Assembly (NCBI GenBank): GCA_002698425.1
Contig: NZXU01000033.1
Location: 25,898 to 89,897, forward strand
Length of the DNA: 64,000 bases
Origin: Ahrensia sp.
GTDB taxonomy: Bacteria > Pseudomonadota > Alphaproteobacteria > Rhizobiales > Rhizobiaceae
Reading direction: 5' to 3'
Shown: positions 33,367-43,557 of the stretch, piece after piece
Layout of the letters: each line of letters opens with the position of its first letter
Numbering within the stretch: the stretch's first letter is position 1
Notes under the pieces: model-generated
The model's database searches: none
What the model was told of the DNA's origin: nothing
Seen by the model: only the letters and a program-made list of their open reading frames with translations
Translations under genes and position numbers: made by a program

Positions 33367-36238
33367 GCATGCGCTCTCCCTTGGGATCGTAGAAAATGTG
33401 ATTGACGAACTCGACCGGGATATGGGTGCCGGAACGGGCGGGATCGGTGGCGAAGGCGCGGGTGCCGATGCGGCTCGCGCCGTCCTCGACCAGCGCCAGG
33501 CCGATATATTTGCCGTAAAGCGGCGAGAAGCACATCGCGGTCAGGTGACCGAGGCCGCGCCCGGGGTTGTCGGCCGGGCCGTCGACGATGTGGCTGCCGC
33601 CGCGCAGCTTTTCACCGGACAGCGAGATGACGCCGACAAGCGACCAGCGCTTCGGATCGGTCAGTCCCTCGCGGTTCATCATCGCCGAGCCGATGAAGGG
33701 CTTCTTCTTCGAGATCAGCCAGTCGAGATGCAGATCCCGCGCGGTGGTGCGGCCGTCAATCTCGGCGCCGGTGACATGGCCCTTCTCGATGCGCAGCGTG
33801 CCGAGCGCCTCCAACCCGTAAGGTTGCATGTCGAAGGCCGCTCCTGCCTCGATCAAGGCATCCCAGACTCGTTGTCCGTGATGGGCCCCGCAATAGACCT
33901 CATAGGCGCGTTCGCCGGAAAAGGAGAGGCGGCAGATCATCACCGGGACCTGGGCGATCTTGCCGTGGACGATGCCCATGAAGGGCAGGGTCTTGTTATC
34001 GAGTTTCGTGCGCTTGACGCAGGCGGCCAGCACCTCGCGGCTCTTGGGGCCCGCGACCGCGGCGGCGGCCCACTGGTCCGTGACCGAGGTCAGATGCACT
34101 TTCAGGTCCGGCCAGATGCAGTCGAGATAGTATTCGAGGTGCTGCATGACCCGTCCGGCATTGGCCGTGGTCGTCGTCATCAGGAAACGGTTCTCGGCAA
34201 GCCGCCAGGTCGTGCCATCATCCAGCGCGAAACCGTCCTCGCGCAGCATCAGCCCGTAGCGCGCCTTGTTCACCGGCAGCGTCGAGAAACTGTTGGTGTA
34301 AACGCGATCGAGGAACTCGGCAGCGTCCGGGCCCTGGATGTCGATCTTGCCGAGAGTCGAGACATCAACGATGCCGACATTGCGCCGGATGGCCTTCGCC
34401 TCGCGGACATAGGCGTCCTCGACGGTTTCGCCCGTCCGGTTGTAGCTCTCCGGCCGGTACCAGAGGCCGGCGGCATACATGCCCGCGCCGTTGGCTTCGT
34501 GCCAGTCATGCATCGGCGTCAGGCGCTCGGGTCGGATGTCGCCGTAACGTTCGGCGGCGAGCGCGCCGAGCGACACGCCGGTGAAGGGCGGACGGAAGCG
34601 CGTCGTGCCCACGTCCGGGATCGGCTTTGACAGGGCGTCCGCCATGATCGCCATGCCGGGGACATTAGCGGTCTTGCCCTGGTCGGTCGCCATGCCGAGC
34701 GTCGTGTAACGCTTCAGGTGCTCGACCGAGCGATAGCCTTCGCGATGCGCGAGGCGCACATCGTCGGCGGTGACGTCATGCTGGAAATCGACAAAGGCCT
34801 TATCGCCTTTCGCCTTGATCTCGAAGAGCGGTGCAGGCGGCTCGATGCCTTCGCCGGACGCTGAGCCGACGGCCTCCCATGCGCCTGTACTTTCCGGGGG
34901 CAGGAAGGCCTGCAAGTTGTCGTCCCAGACCGGTTTCGCGCCGGCCTGCGACGCGAGATGAACGACAGGCGACCAGCCGCCCGAGACCAGCAGCGTATCG
35001 CAGGCAAGCCGTTTGGGCGGGCCGGGAAATGCATTGATCTCCGCGTCGAAGGGCTGGACGGTCACCGAGGAGAGCGCATTGCGGCCGCCGGTCGCGACCA
35101 CCGCATGGCCGGCGAGGACTTCCGCGCCCGCTTCCTTTACTTGCGCCAACGCCCAATCGCTGACGCTCGGGCGGACATCGACGATCGTGGTGATCAGCGC
35201 GTCGCGCTCGCGCAGTTTCGCGGCGGCTTCGTAGGCGCTGTCATTGTTGGTGAAGACGACGATGCGCCTGCCCGGCATGACGCCGTATTCGCCCGCGAAG
35301 CGCTGGGCGGCGCTTGTCAGCATGACGCCCGGCCGGTCGTTGCCGGGGAAGACGAGAGCCCGTTCGAGGGCGCCGGTCGCCAGTACGACGTGTCCGGCGC
35401 GGATGACCCAATGGCGATGGCGCGGTTCGCCGGGGTCCGCGCTCTTCTTGTGGTCCGAAACACGCTCCAGCGCTGCGAAGGTGTTGCCGTCATAGCAGCC
35501 CCAGACCGTCGTGCGCGGAAGGAGGGTCACGTTCGGATTGGAGGTGAGGTCCGTTATCAGCGTTTCTGCGAAACCGGCTGCTTCGGAACCGGCCCAGTTG
35601 GCTGTTCCGCCGAAGGCGGCGCTGGTCTCGCAGAGGATCACGCGTTTGCCCTCCGCGGCGGCGCTGCGCGCGGCTTCCAGCCCGGACGGGCCGGACCCGA
35701 CCACGAGGACATCGCAGAAGGCGTTCATGCGTTCGTAGCGGGCCGGGTCGGGCACCGTGCCGGCGGAGCCGAGGCCGGCGGCGCGCCGGATGAAGTTTTC
35801 GCAGAACATCCACGCCCGCGTGCCTTTCAGCGGGCCTATGATCGGGCCCATGAAGGTCTTGTAATAGAAGCCGGCGCTAAACGCTTTGCCCGCCAGCTGA
35901 TTTGCCGCCTGAAGGTCGAAAGCGAGCGAGGGAAAGCGGTTCTGACTTTCGGCGACCAGTCCGTCGTAAATTTCCAGTTCGGTGGCGCGAATATTCGGTT
36001 CGCGCGCGCCGTCGGTTGTCACGGTGACGAGGGCGTTGGGCTCCTCGTAGCCGGCGGCGAGCAGGCCGCGGGGGCGGTGGTATTTGAAGGAGCGTCCCAG
36101 CAGGCGAACGCCATTGGCGAGAAGCGCGGAGGCCAGCGTGTCGCCGGCAAAGCCGGTATAGGACTTTCCGTCGAAGGTGAAGCGAACGGGCCGTCCGCGA
36201 TCGATACGGCCGCCGCTCGGGATGCGCCAGGACGTCAC
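33359..36238 (-). CDS. soxA: Sarcosine oxidase alpha subunit
   Basis: This 959-residue protein starts at a GTG that overlaps the soxD stop (GTGA). Parts in order are: an N-terminal ferredoxin-like domain without cluster cysteines (about 10-100), a Rossmann dinucleotide domain with VVGSGPSGLEAARSA near 175 that binds NAD, and a C-terminal GcvT-like tetrahydrofolate domain from about 570 (GMYAAGLWYRPESY onward, with GYALMLREDG-like loops). The enzyme oxidises sarcosine to glycine and passes formaldehyde to THF as methylene-THF. A longer upstream frame to 36352 overlaps soxD and is rejected. Confidence 0.92.
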   Translation of the reverse strand: MTSWRIPSGGRIDRGRPVRFTFDGKSYTGFAGDTLASALLANGVRLLGRSFKYHRPRGLLAAGYEEPNALVTVTTDGAREPNIRATELEIYDGLVAESQNRFPSLAFDLQAANQLAGKAFSAGFYYKTFMGPIIGPLKGTRAWMFCENFIRRAAGLGSAGTVPDPARYERMNAFCDVLVVGSGPSGLEAARSAAAEGKRVILCETSAAFGGTANWAGSEAAGFAETLITDLTSNPNVTLLPRTTVWGCYDGNTFAALERVSDHKKSADPGEPRHRHWVIRAGHVVLATGALERALVFPGNDRPGVMLTSAAQRFAGEYGVMPGRRIVVFTNNDSAYEAAAKLRERDALITTIVDVRPSVSDWALAQVKEAGAEVLAGHAVVATGGRNALSSVTVQPFDAEINAFPGPPKRLACDTLLVSGGWSPVVHLASQAGAKPVWDDNLQAFLPPESTGAWEAVGSASGEGIEPPAPLFEIKAKGDKAFVDFQHDVTADDVRLAHREGYRSVEHLKRYTTLGMATDQGKTANVPGMAIMADALSKPIPDVGTTRFRPPFTGVSLGALAAERYGDIRPERLTPMHDWHEANGAGMYAAGLWYRPESYNRTGETVEDAYVREAKAIRRNVGIVDVSTLGKIDIQGPDAAEFLDRVYTNSFSTLPVNKARYGLMLREDGFALDDGTTWRLAENRFLMTTTTANAGRVMQHLEYYLDCIWPDLKVHLTSVTDQWAAAAVAGPKSREVLAACVKRTKLDNKTLPFMGIVHGKIAQVPVMICRLSFSGERAYEVYCGAHHGQRVWDALIEAGAAFDMQPYGLEALGTLRIEKGHVTGAEIDGRTTARDLHLDWLISKKKPFIGSAMMNREGLTDPKRWSLVGVISLSGEKLRGGSHIVDGPADNPGRGLGHLTAMCFSPLYGKYIGLALVEDGASRIGTRAFATDPARSGTHIPVEFVNHIFYDPKGERMHG

Positions 36239-36513
36239 GACCGTTTCCTCCCGCCGCGCTTGCCGGGCGCGAAAGCCACGCCCGAAATCGCATGGGTCAG
36301 CGTGTTGCGGGTGACGACCAGGTGTTTCCGGCAGCCGCCGGAATGCTGCCAAAACTCGCGATGCTCGCCGGCCGGGTTGGCGCGGTCATAGACATAGGCG
36401 TTCCAGGCGTCCTGGTCTGTCGAGGCCGGGTCGGGGCGGGTCAGCGTCGCATCGCCCTGATAGCTGAATTCCTGGAGATCGCGCGGGCCGCAATGCGGGC
36501 AGGTGATCCTCAT
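36235..36513 (-). CDS. soxD: Sarcosine oxidase delta subunit
   Basis: This 92-residue protein has the small zinc-binding delta subunit pattern MRITCPHCGPRDLQEF at the start and a later GGCRKHL region, which together supply metal ligands. It fits between soxB and soxA with minimal spacing, the standard order in heterotetrameric sarcosine oxidase operons. Its function is structural. Confidence 0.92.
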   Translation of the reverse strand: MRITCPHCGPRDLQEFSYQGDATLTRPDPASTDQDAWNAYVYDRANPAGEHREFWQHSGGCRKHLVVTRNTLTHAISGVAFAPGKRGGRKRS

Positions 36514-36516
36514 GGC

Positions 36517-37776
36517 TCAGTGCTTCCAGGGCGTCGCGCCCTGGCCCTTCTCGTCGATGACATAGCCGCGATGGAAGCGGTCGAGCGAATAGGCCTCGTT
36601 GAGCGGATGCGGCTCGTCCCTGGCGATGGTGTGGGCGAAACACCAGCCGGAGGCGGGCGTCGCCTTGAAGCCGCCGTAGCACCAGCCGCAATTGAGATAC
36701 ATGCCGGGTAGCGGGCCGGTAGTAATGATCGGAGAGCCGTCCATCGACATGTCCATGATGCCGCCCCAGGACCGCAAGAGCCGCAGCTTCGCCGCAGCCG
36801 GAAAGAGTGCCACCGTCTCTGCCATCACGTCCTCGACGATGGGCAGGTTTCCGCGCTGGGCATAGGTGTTGTAGCCGTCGATGTCGCCGCCGAAGACGAG
36901 GCCGCCCTTGTCGGATTGCGAGATGTAGAGATGGCCGGCGCCGAAGGTGACGACCGTGTCGAGCAGGGGCTTCAGCGATTCCGAGACGAAGGCCTGCAGG
37001 ACGTGGCTTTCGATCGGCAGCCGGTCGATGCCGGCGAGTTTCATGACCGCGCCGGTCGAGCCGGCGACGCAGACGGCGACCTTCTTGGCGCGGATCTCGC
37101 CGCGCGATGTCTGAACGCCGACGATCCGGTCGCCGTCGCGCAGGAAGCCGGTGACTTCGCAGTTTTCCAGCATGTCGACGCCGCGGCGGTCGGCGGCGCG
37201 GGCATAGCCCCAGGCGACAGCGTCGTGGCGGGCGGTGCCGGCGCGGGGCTGTTCGAGGCCGCCCAGGATCGGGAAGCGCGCCGTTGGCGACAGGTCGAGG
37301 CCGGGCATGCGGCGGCGCAACTCGTCCGGCGTCAGCATGCGTGCGTCGACGCCCATCAGCCGCATCGCGTTGCCGCGCCGCGCCGTATCGTCCAGCTGGG
37401 CCGGCGTGTGGCACAGATTGATGATGCCGCGCTGCGAGAACATCACGTTGAAATTGAGCTCGTGCGAGAGGTTCTCCCACAGCTTCATCGAATGCTCGTA
37501 AAAGGGCGTGTTGCCCTGCAAAAGATAGTTGGAGCGCACGATGGTCGTGTTGCGGCCGATATTGCCGGAGCCGAGCCACCCCTTCTCGCAGACCGCGACA
37601 TTGGTGATGCCGTGGTTCTTGGCGAGATAATAGGCGGTCGAGAGCCCGTGCCCGCCGCCGCCGATGATGACGACGTCATAGTCGGGCTTCGGGTCCGGTT
37701 TGCGCCATGCCGGTTTCCAGCCGGTGTTGCCGCTCCAGGCGTTTTTCAGAACCTGCCAGGCAGAATATTCCGCCAT
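36517..37776 (-). CDS. soxB: Sarcosine oxidase beta subunit
   Basis: This 419-residue flavoprotein has the FAD-binding motif VVIIGGGGHGLSTAYYLA near residue 36, the RRNTTIVRSNY-type segment (IGRNTTIVRSNYLLQ) near 73 and the C-terminal GMYLNCGWCYGGFKATPASG stretch near 355 that closes the flavin site. It carries FAD and covalent FMN and holds the sarcosine oxidation site. It is the first gene of the soxBDAG operon and is divergent from the mechanosensitive channel gene. Confidence 0.94.
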   Translation of the reverse strand: MAEYSAWQVLKNAWSGNTGWKPAWRKPDPKPDYDVVIIGGGGHGLSTAYYLAKNHGITNVAVCEKGWLGSGNIGRNTTIVRSNYLLQGNTPFYEHSMKLWENLSHELNFNVMFSQRGIINLCHTPAQLDDTARRGNAMRLMGVDARMLTPDELRRRMPGLDLSPTARFPILGGLEQPRAGTARHDAVAWGYARAADRRGVDMLENCEVTGFLRDGDRIVGVQTSRGEIRAKKVAVCVAGSTGAVMKLAGIDRLPIESHVLQAFVSESLKPLLDTVVTFGAGHLYISQSDKGGLVFGGDIDGYNTYAQRGNLPIVEDVMAETVALFPAAAKLRLLRSWGGIMDMSMDGSPIITTGPLPGMYLNCGWCYGGFKATPASGWCFAHTIARDEPHPLNEAYSLDRFHRGYVIDEKGQGATPWKH

Positions 37777-37945
37777 CCGTCTCCGCGTCCCTCTCGCTGT
37801 CGTCCCAACCTAACCTGCAAGTTACCGCGTTGCATCGGGAAATATCGCCGTCAAGTTTCCCTTTCGCGACGCATTTACCAATGGTTTGCGTGACCTTGGC
37901 GATAGTTGTTCCTTGGCTTTCGACAAGTGTGGTAACAGCCCAGCG

Positions 37946-40351
37946 ATGAAACCGGTTCTGAGATTCCTGATTGTCGCCCTGGCATTGCTGGCCGCCTTGC
38001 CGGCTCTGGCGCAGGTGACAGAGGAGACGGCCGGTACCGTCCAGGGCTTCGAACGTGAGCTCACTCGGGTGGAAGAGGCGCTCGACGAGGCGCGCGACAG
38101 CGACAGCGCGCTGGTGGAACTCTACGATCGGGTCCGGGCAGTTTCCTCGCAATTGTTGTCGACCGGCGTGACGTTGTCGCCGCGGCTGACCGAGATCCAT
38201 GCGCGGCTGGAACAGCTGGGTCCGGAACTTGAACAGGGTGCCGAACCCGAAGTCCTGCAGCAGCAACGGACGGAGTTGACCGAGGAACGGGCGCTGATCA
38301 ATTCGCTGATCGGGCAGCTGGAGGACATGTCGATCCGCGCCCACACGCTCGAAAACGAGATATCGGAGGCCAGGCGCGATCTTTTCACGACGACGCTGTC
38401 GCGCCGTTATGACGTGACGGCTGCTTTCGGCAGCGAGCTGATCGCCGATCTGAAAGCGCGGTCGGCCGATTTCGCCAACAAGGTCGAGTCCTGGGCGAGC
38501 TTCGTCTGGCGGTTCAAGCCGGGCCCGTTCCTGGTGGCGACCACCCTGGCGCTGATGGCGGCGGTGCTGTTCCTGATCTTTGCCCGCAAGCTGCTCGGAC
38601 GGCTGATCCGACGCGATCCGACGGCGAAGGAGCCGGGCTATTTCTCGCGGCTTTCGGTGGGCTTTCTCGGAACGCTGTTGCCGACGCTCGGTCTCTGGCT
38701 GTTCTTCATTTTCATCTATGCGCTCTACAGCCATTTCGCGGTTCTGCGCGGCGATATCGGCCGGATCCTGATGACGCTGCTGCTCGGCATCGGCGTCGTC
38801 AATCTGACCTGGCAACTGTCCGAGGCGGTTTTCGCGCCCGGGCTGTCGCAATGGCGCCTCGTCGGGGTGACGGACCGGGCGGCGCGCCGGCTGAAGCTTC
38901 TGGTCCTCATCATGACGGTGACGATCGTCGCCGACGAGGTCATCACCCAGATCCTCGGCGTCGTCGGCGACTCGCTGCCGATCACGGTCGCCAAGAGCCT
39001 GGTCAGCAGCACCATCGTCGGGCTGACGCTTCTGGCGATCGATTTCGTGCGGCCATTTCCCGGCGGGGAAGGCAAGCCCGACCGGCCCTGGCCGGGGGTC
39101 GTCCGTTTCCTGCTCAAGGGGACCGGTCTCGCGCTGATCGTGGCGGTGGCGGCGGGCTATATCGGTTTTGCGGATTTCGTCTCCAAGCAGATCGTCCTGA
39201 CCGGCGCCGTCGGGGTGACGTTCTATATCGGCCACTTGGCGGCGCGCGAGATGAGCCGCGAAAACGAACTCCTGCATTCGCGCGTCGGAAAGTGGCTGCG
39301 GGTCAATCTGGAACTGTCCGAGACGACCATCGACCAAATCGGGCTTTTCGCCGGGGTCTTGCTGACATTCGGGCTGGCGCTGGTCGGCGTGCCGCTGCTT
39401 CTGCTGTTGTGGGGCTTCAAATGGGCCGACATCCGGGGCTGGCTGCTCGGCTTTGTCAACGAGTTCTCGATCGGCTCGATCTCGATCTCCATCTCGGGAA
39501 TCATCGCCGGCATTTTCGTCTTCATCATCGGTTTCTGGATGACGAAGCTCATCCAGCGGTGGCTCGACAAGGATGTGCTGACGCGCAGCCGCATCGATAC
39601 CGGGGTGCGCAATTCGGTTCGCACCGCGATCGGCTATGCCGGCGTGACGCTTGCCGCGCTGGTGGGTGTGGCGGCGGCGGGTATCGACCTGTCGCAACTC
39701 GCGCTGGTGGCGGGCGCGTTGTCGCTCGGTATTGGCTTCGGCCTGCAGAACATCGTGTCGAATTTCGTGTCCGGGCTGATCCTCCTGGCGGAACGGCCCT
39801 TCAAGGTGGGGGACTGGATCGAGGCGGGCGGCATCAGCGGCACGGTCAAGTCGATCAATGTGCGCGCCACCGAGATCGAGACGTTCCAGCGCAAGACGAT
39901 GATCCTGCCCAATTCGGACCTAATCAACTCGGCGGTCGGGAACTGGACCCATCGCAACACGCTCGGCCGGATCGAGATCCCCGTCGGCGTCTCCTACAAG
40001 TGCGATCCGAAACAGGTGCGCGACATCCTGATCGGAATTGCCCAGGATCACCCGCTCATCCTCGGCAATCCGGAACCCTATGTCATGTTCGCCGATTTCG
40101 GCGATTCGTCCCTGAACTTCGAATTGCGGGGGTATCTCGCCGATATCGGCAATATCCTGACTGTCGGCACCGAAATACGCTTCGCCATTTTCGAGCGTTT
40201 CGAAGCCGCCGGCATCGAAATTCCGTTCCCGCAACGCGACGTCAATCTCAAGGTTGTCGACAAGGAGGGTTCGGTGGTCGCCGAAAGCACGGCTGACCTC
40301 GATTTCGGCTCGATCGAGGCCGACAGACGCCCCCTGCGTGACGAGGAATGA
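37946..40351 (+). CDS. MscS-family mechanosensitive channel with DUF3772 periplasmic domain
   Basis: This 801-residue protein starts with a signal peptide (MKPVLRFLIVALALLAALPALAQ), followed by a coiled periplasmic region (about 25-200, DUF3772-like), about ten membrane segments (200-590) and a C-terminal MscS module. The module shows the pore-lining glycine/alanine helix (ALVAGALSLGIGFGLQNIVSNFVSG near 600) and the beta domain GDWIEAGGISGTVKSINVRATEI near 635. Large MscS homologues protect against osmotic downshock. The ATG at 37946 is chosen because it begins the signal peptide. Confidence 0.88.
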   Translation: MKPVLRFLIVALALLAALPALAQVTEETAGTVQGFERELTRVEEALDEARDSDSALVELYDRVRAVSSQLLSTGVTLSPRLTEIHARLEQLGPELEQGAEPEVLQQQRTELTEERALINSLIGQLEDMSIRAHTLENEISEARRDLFTTTLSRRYDVTAAFGSELIADLKARSADFANKVESWASFVWRFKPGPFLVATTLALMAAVLFLIFARKLLGRLIRRDPTAKEPGYFSRLSVGFLGTLLPTLGLWLFFIFIYALYSHFAVLRGDIGRILMTLLLGIGVVNLTWQLSEAVFAPGLSQWRLVGVTDRAARRLKLLVLIMTVTIVADEVITQILGVVGDSLPITVAKSLVSSTIVGLTLLAIDFVRPFPGGEGKPDRPWPGVVRFLLKGTGLALIVAVAAGYIGFADFVSKQIVLTGAVGVTFYIGHLAAREMSRENELLHSRVGKWLRVNLELSETTIDQIGLFAGVLLTFGLALVGVPLLLLLWGFKWADIRGWLLGFVNEFSIGSISISISGIIAGIFVFIIGFWMTKLIQRWLDKDVLTRSRIDTGVRNSVRTAIGYAGVTLAALVGVAAAGIDLSQLALVAGALSLGIGFGLQNIVSNFVSGLILLAERPFKVGDWIEAGGISGTVKSINVRATEIETFQRKTMILPNSDLINSAVGNWTHRNTLGRIEIPVGVSYKCDPKQVRDILIGIAQDHPLILGNPEPYVMFADFGDSSLNFELRGYLADIGNILTVGTEIRFAIFERFEAAGIEIPFPQRDVNLKVVDKEGSVVAESTADLDFGSIEADRRPLRDEE

Positions 40352-40448
40352 AGTGGAATTGCGCGTTCAGCTTCGGTTCAGGCAGAAAATCCGATAAGAG
40401 GGACAAGTGGCGGGCAAAGGCCCGCAAGAAAGAAAGGAGGCGCTGCCG

Positions 40449-40733
40449 ATGCGGCGTCATCATAACAAAACGAGCCGGCTTTCGGTCGCAGTCGCCGCCT
40501 TCCTTGCCATCACTGCAGGGGCGGGCGCCGCATCGCTGACCAACAAGGACGCCGAAAGCTACACCGTCATCGTCACCGAGGGCGGCGTCAAGAACGAGCT
40601 TGCGATTACGGGGGGCGAGACGCTCACCTTCTGCAACGCCGGCTGTTTCCTGACGCTGCCCAGCGGCAACAAGGCGGCGCTCGCCGGTCCGGAGAGTGTT
40701 GAGATCATCAATGGCGAAGCGGTCGTGAAATAG
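40449..40733 (+). CDS. Small secreted protein with a CxxxC pair
   Basis: From the ATG at 40449, eight bases after AAGGAGG, this is a 94-residue protein with a signal peptide (MRRHHNKTSRLSVAVAAFLAITAGAGAA is the exported start). The mature part is about 65 residues with the pair FCNAGCF and a beta-rich look. I do not recognise a family with certainty; the function is unknown. A strong terminator follows it. Confidence 0.7.
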   Translation: MRRHHNKTSRLSVAVAAFLAITAGAGAASLTNKDAESYTVIVTEGGVKNELAITGGETLTFCNAGCFLTLPSGNKAALAGPESVEIINGEAVVK

Positions 40734-40757
40734 GCCGAAGGCCTGTCCGACCCTGTT

Positions 40758-40798
40758 CCGGCGGTTGGCCGGTGGTCCTTCGGGCCGCCGGTTTTTTC
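40758..40798 (+). terminator. Strong Rho-independent terminator
   Basis: A CCGGCGG/CCGCCGG stem (40758-40764 with 40785-40791) with an internal GC-rich stem and TTCG turn is followed by TTTTTTC. It ends the small secreted-protein transcript. Confidence 0.85.
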
Positions 40799-40910
40799 TT
40801 TGCGGAGCAGCGCCGTCGCGCGGCGTTTTGGCGATGTCGCAAACAGGCTGCAAAACCATGGCCCCGCCGCCCTATAGTCCGCCAGAATTCTTATCTCGGA
40901 GTCGCAGGGC

Positions 40911-43472
40911 ATGGCACAGTTTCCGGAAAAGGCGAAGGTCGTCATCATCGGCCTTGGCGGTATCGTGGGCGCGTCGGTCGCCCACCATCTGGTCGAGCGC
41001 GGATGGGACGATATCGTCGGTATCGACAAGTCGGGCGTTCCGACCGACATCGGCTCGACGGCGCATGCCTCCGACTTCTGCTACACGACCAGCCACGACT
41101 ATCTGTCGGTCTGGACGACGCAGTACTCGATCGATTTCTTCGACCGGATGGGCCATTACGCCCGCGTCGGCGGCCTCGAGGTCGCGCGCACCGGCGACGA
41201 TGCCTGGATGGAGGAAATCAAGCGCAAGGTCACCTCGGGCAAGGCGTTCGGCACCAATGTGCGCCTGGTCGAACCCGCGGAGATCAAGGAGATGTTCCCG
41301 CTGATCGAGGAAGACATGGTGCAGGGCGGCATGTACGACCCCGATGCCGGCCTCGTCATCCCGCGGTCGCAGACCGTCGCCGGAAAGCTGGTCGATGCGG
41401 CGGAGAAATCCGGCAAGCTCAAGATCTTCGGCAACACGCCCGCGCAATCGCTGATCGTCGAGAACGGCCGCATCGCGGGCGTCGTGACCCATCGCGGCAC
41501 GATCATGGCCGATCACGTTGTGGTCTGCGCCGGGCTGTGGGGCCGGCTGATCGCCGAAATGGTCGGCGAGGACCTGCCGGTCATGCCGGTCGACCATCCG
41601 CTGACCTTCTTCGGGCCGTATAACGCGTTCGAGGGCACCGGCAAGGAGATCGGCTTCCCGCTCATGCGCGACCAGGGCAACTCCGCCTACATGCGCGACA
41701 CGGGCGACCCGAAAACCACCGAGGGCGGCCAGATCGAGTGGGGCTATTACGAGACCGACAATCCGCGTCTCTGCCATCCGCGCGACATCCTCGAAAAGCA
41801 CGAGGCGCGGCTTTCGCCCTCGCAGCGCGATCTGGACATGGAGCAGATCATCGAGCCCTTGGAACGCGCCATGGAACTGACGCCGATCCTCGGCGAGCTC
41901 GGCTACAATGAGGGCCATTCCTTCAACGGTCTCCTCCAGGTTTCCGCCGCCGGCGGCCCTTCCTGCGGCGAGAGCCAGAAGGTGCGCGGGCTGTGGTACT
42001 GCGTGGCGATTTGGGTCAAGGACGGCCCCGGCTACGGCAAGCTGATCGCCGACTGGATGACGGACGGCCGCACTGAGATCGACCATGCGTCAATCGACTA
42101 TTCACGCTTCTACCCGCACCAGCTGACCGAAAAGTTCATCGAGGACCGCTGCTACGAGGCGGCGCAGAAGATCTATTTCCCCGCGGTGCATCCGCGCGAG
42201 CCCTATGCGTCGAGCCGCGGCGTCAAGCGCTCGCCCTTTTATGAGCGTGAGAAGGAACTCGGCGGCTATTTCATGGAACTCGGCGGCTGGGAGCGCGCGC
42301 ATGGCTATGCCGCCAACGAGCACCTGCTGGAGAAATATGGCGACCGGGTTCCGGTCCGCGAGAACGAGTGGGACAGCCGCCATTTCTGGCGCGTGTCGAA
42401 TGCCGAGCATCTGGCGATGAGCGAGGATTGCGGCATCGTCAATCTCAGCCATTTCTACATGTTCGACGTCGAGGGGCCGGACCATGTGGCGCTGATGGAA
42501 TGGCTCTGCGCCGCGAAGATCGGCGGCGACAACAATATCGGCAAGGGCATCTACACGCATTTCCTCGATGACGAGGGAATGGTGCGCGCCGACCTGACCG
42601 TCATCCGCATGGAAGACCGCTGCCGCGTCGTGGACGGCGCCGATGCAGGGCCGCGCGATTTCACCTATGTGGAGCGCGTCGCCGAGGACAAGGGCTTCGA
42701 CGTCACCGTTACCGACGTGACCGAGCAGTATACGACCATCGGCATCTGGGGTCCGAACGCGCGCGAGACGCTGAAGAAAGTGGTTGCCGATCCGGCCGGG
42801 CTCGATCCGGAGAATTTCCCGTTTGCCGCGATCAAGCCGATCGAGATCGCCGGCAAGACCGTGACCGCCTTCCGGCTCTCCTATGTCGGTGAGCAGGGCT
42901 GGGAACTGCACATGAAATACGAGGACGGCCTCGCCGTCTGGGATGCGTTGCGCGAAACCGGCGTGATGGCTTTCGGCGTCGAGACCTATGCAAACTCGCG
43001 CCGCATGGAAAAGAGCCTGCGCCTTCAGAACGCCGATCTCCTGACCCAGTACAACCTGATCGAGAGCGACTTGGCACGTCCGAAGGTCAAGGAAGCCGAT
43101 TTCCGTGGCAAGGCGAAGCATGTGGAGTACAAGGCGCGCGATCACCAGCCGGCCATGCTCTGCACGCTGGTGATGACCGAGAACACCGACAAGGACGGCG
43201 TCAAGCGCTATCCGGTCGGCGCGATGCCGGTCATGGATCCGGACACCGGCAAGACGCTGGTCGACGAGGTTGGCCGCATCTCCTACACGACCTCGGTCGC
43301 GTTCGGCCCGACGATCGGCAAGAACATCGCGCTCGCCTATCTGCCCTGGGATTACTGCCAGGTCGGGCGCAAACTCCATGTCGAGTATTTCTCGGAGACC
43401 TATCCGGTCGAGGTGGCCGCGGTCGGCTATACGCCGCTCTACGATCCGGAGAATCTGAAGCCGCGAAGCTGA
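40911..43472 (+). CDS. FAD-dependent oxidoreductase fused to GcvT-like domain (dimethylglycine dehydrogenase-like)
   Basis: This 853-residue protein joins an N-terminal DAO-type flavoprotein (about 1-400, FAD motif VVIIGLGGIVGASVAHHL near residue 11 and GSTAHASDF near 48, the region of the flavin-linking histidine in relatives) to a C-terminal aminomethyltransferase-like domain (about 430-850, with GIWGPNAR, LSYVGEQGWELH and NADLLTQYNLIESDLA). This is the architecture of dimethylglycine and sarcosine dehydrogenases, which demethylate N-methyl glycines and give methylene-THF. It lies between the sarcosine oxidase operon and the betaine-type methyltransferase cluster, which supports an N-methyl amine substrate. 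The precise substrate is not shown. Confidence 0.82.
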   Translation: MAQFPEKAKVVIIGLGGIVGASVAHHLVERGWDDIVGIDKSGVPTDIGSTAHASDFCYTTSHDYLSVWTTQYSIDFFDRMGHYARVGGLEVARTGDDAWMEEIKRKVTSGKAFGTNVRLVEPAEIKEMFPLIEEDMVQGGMYDPDAGLVIPRSQTVAGKLVDAAEKSGKLKIFGNTPAQSLIVENGRIAGVVTHRGTIMADHVVVCAGLWGRLIAEMVGEDLPVMPVDHPLTFFGPYNAFEGTGKEIGFPLMRDQGNSAYMRDTGDPKTTEGGQIEWGYYETDNPRLCHPRDILEKHEARLSPSQRDLDMEQIIEPLERAMELTPILGELGYNEGHSFNGLLQVSAAGGPSCGESQKVRGLWYCVAIWVKDGPGYGKLIADWMTDGRTEIDHASIDYSRFYPHQLTEKFIEDRCYEAAQKIYFPAVHPREPYASSRGVKRSPFYEREKELGGYFMELGGWERAHGYAANEHLLEKYGDRVPVRENEWDSRHFWRVSNAEHLAMSEDCGIVNLSHFYMFDVEGPDHVALMEWLCAAKIGGDNNIGKGIYTHFLDDEGMVRADLTVIRMEDRCRVVDGADAGPRDFTYVERVAEDKGFDVTVTDVTEQYTTIGIWGPNARETLKKVVADPAGLDPENFPFAAIKPIEIAGKTVTAFRLSYVGEQGWELHMKYEDGLAVWDALRETGVMAFGVETYANSRRMEKSLRLQNADLLTQYNLIESDLARPKVKEADFRGKAKHVEYKARDHQPAMLCTLVMTENTDKDGVKRYPVGAMPVMDPDTGKTLVDEVGRISYTTSVAFGPTIGKNIALAYLPWDYCQVGRKLHVEYFSETYPVEVAAVGYTPLYDPENLKPRS

Positions 43473-43557
43473 CGGACGGCAAAAGCCGGTCATCATATTT
43501 TCGCGAGGGCCGGATTCGACATATTCCGTTCCGGGAATTTTCGCCTATCATCGCGTC

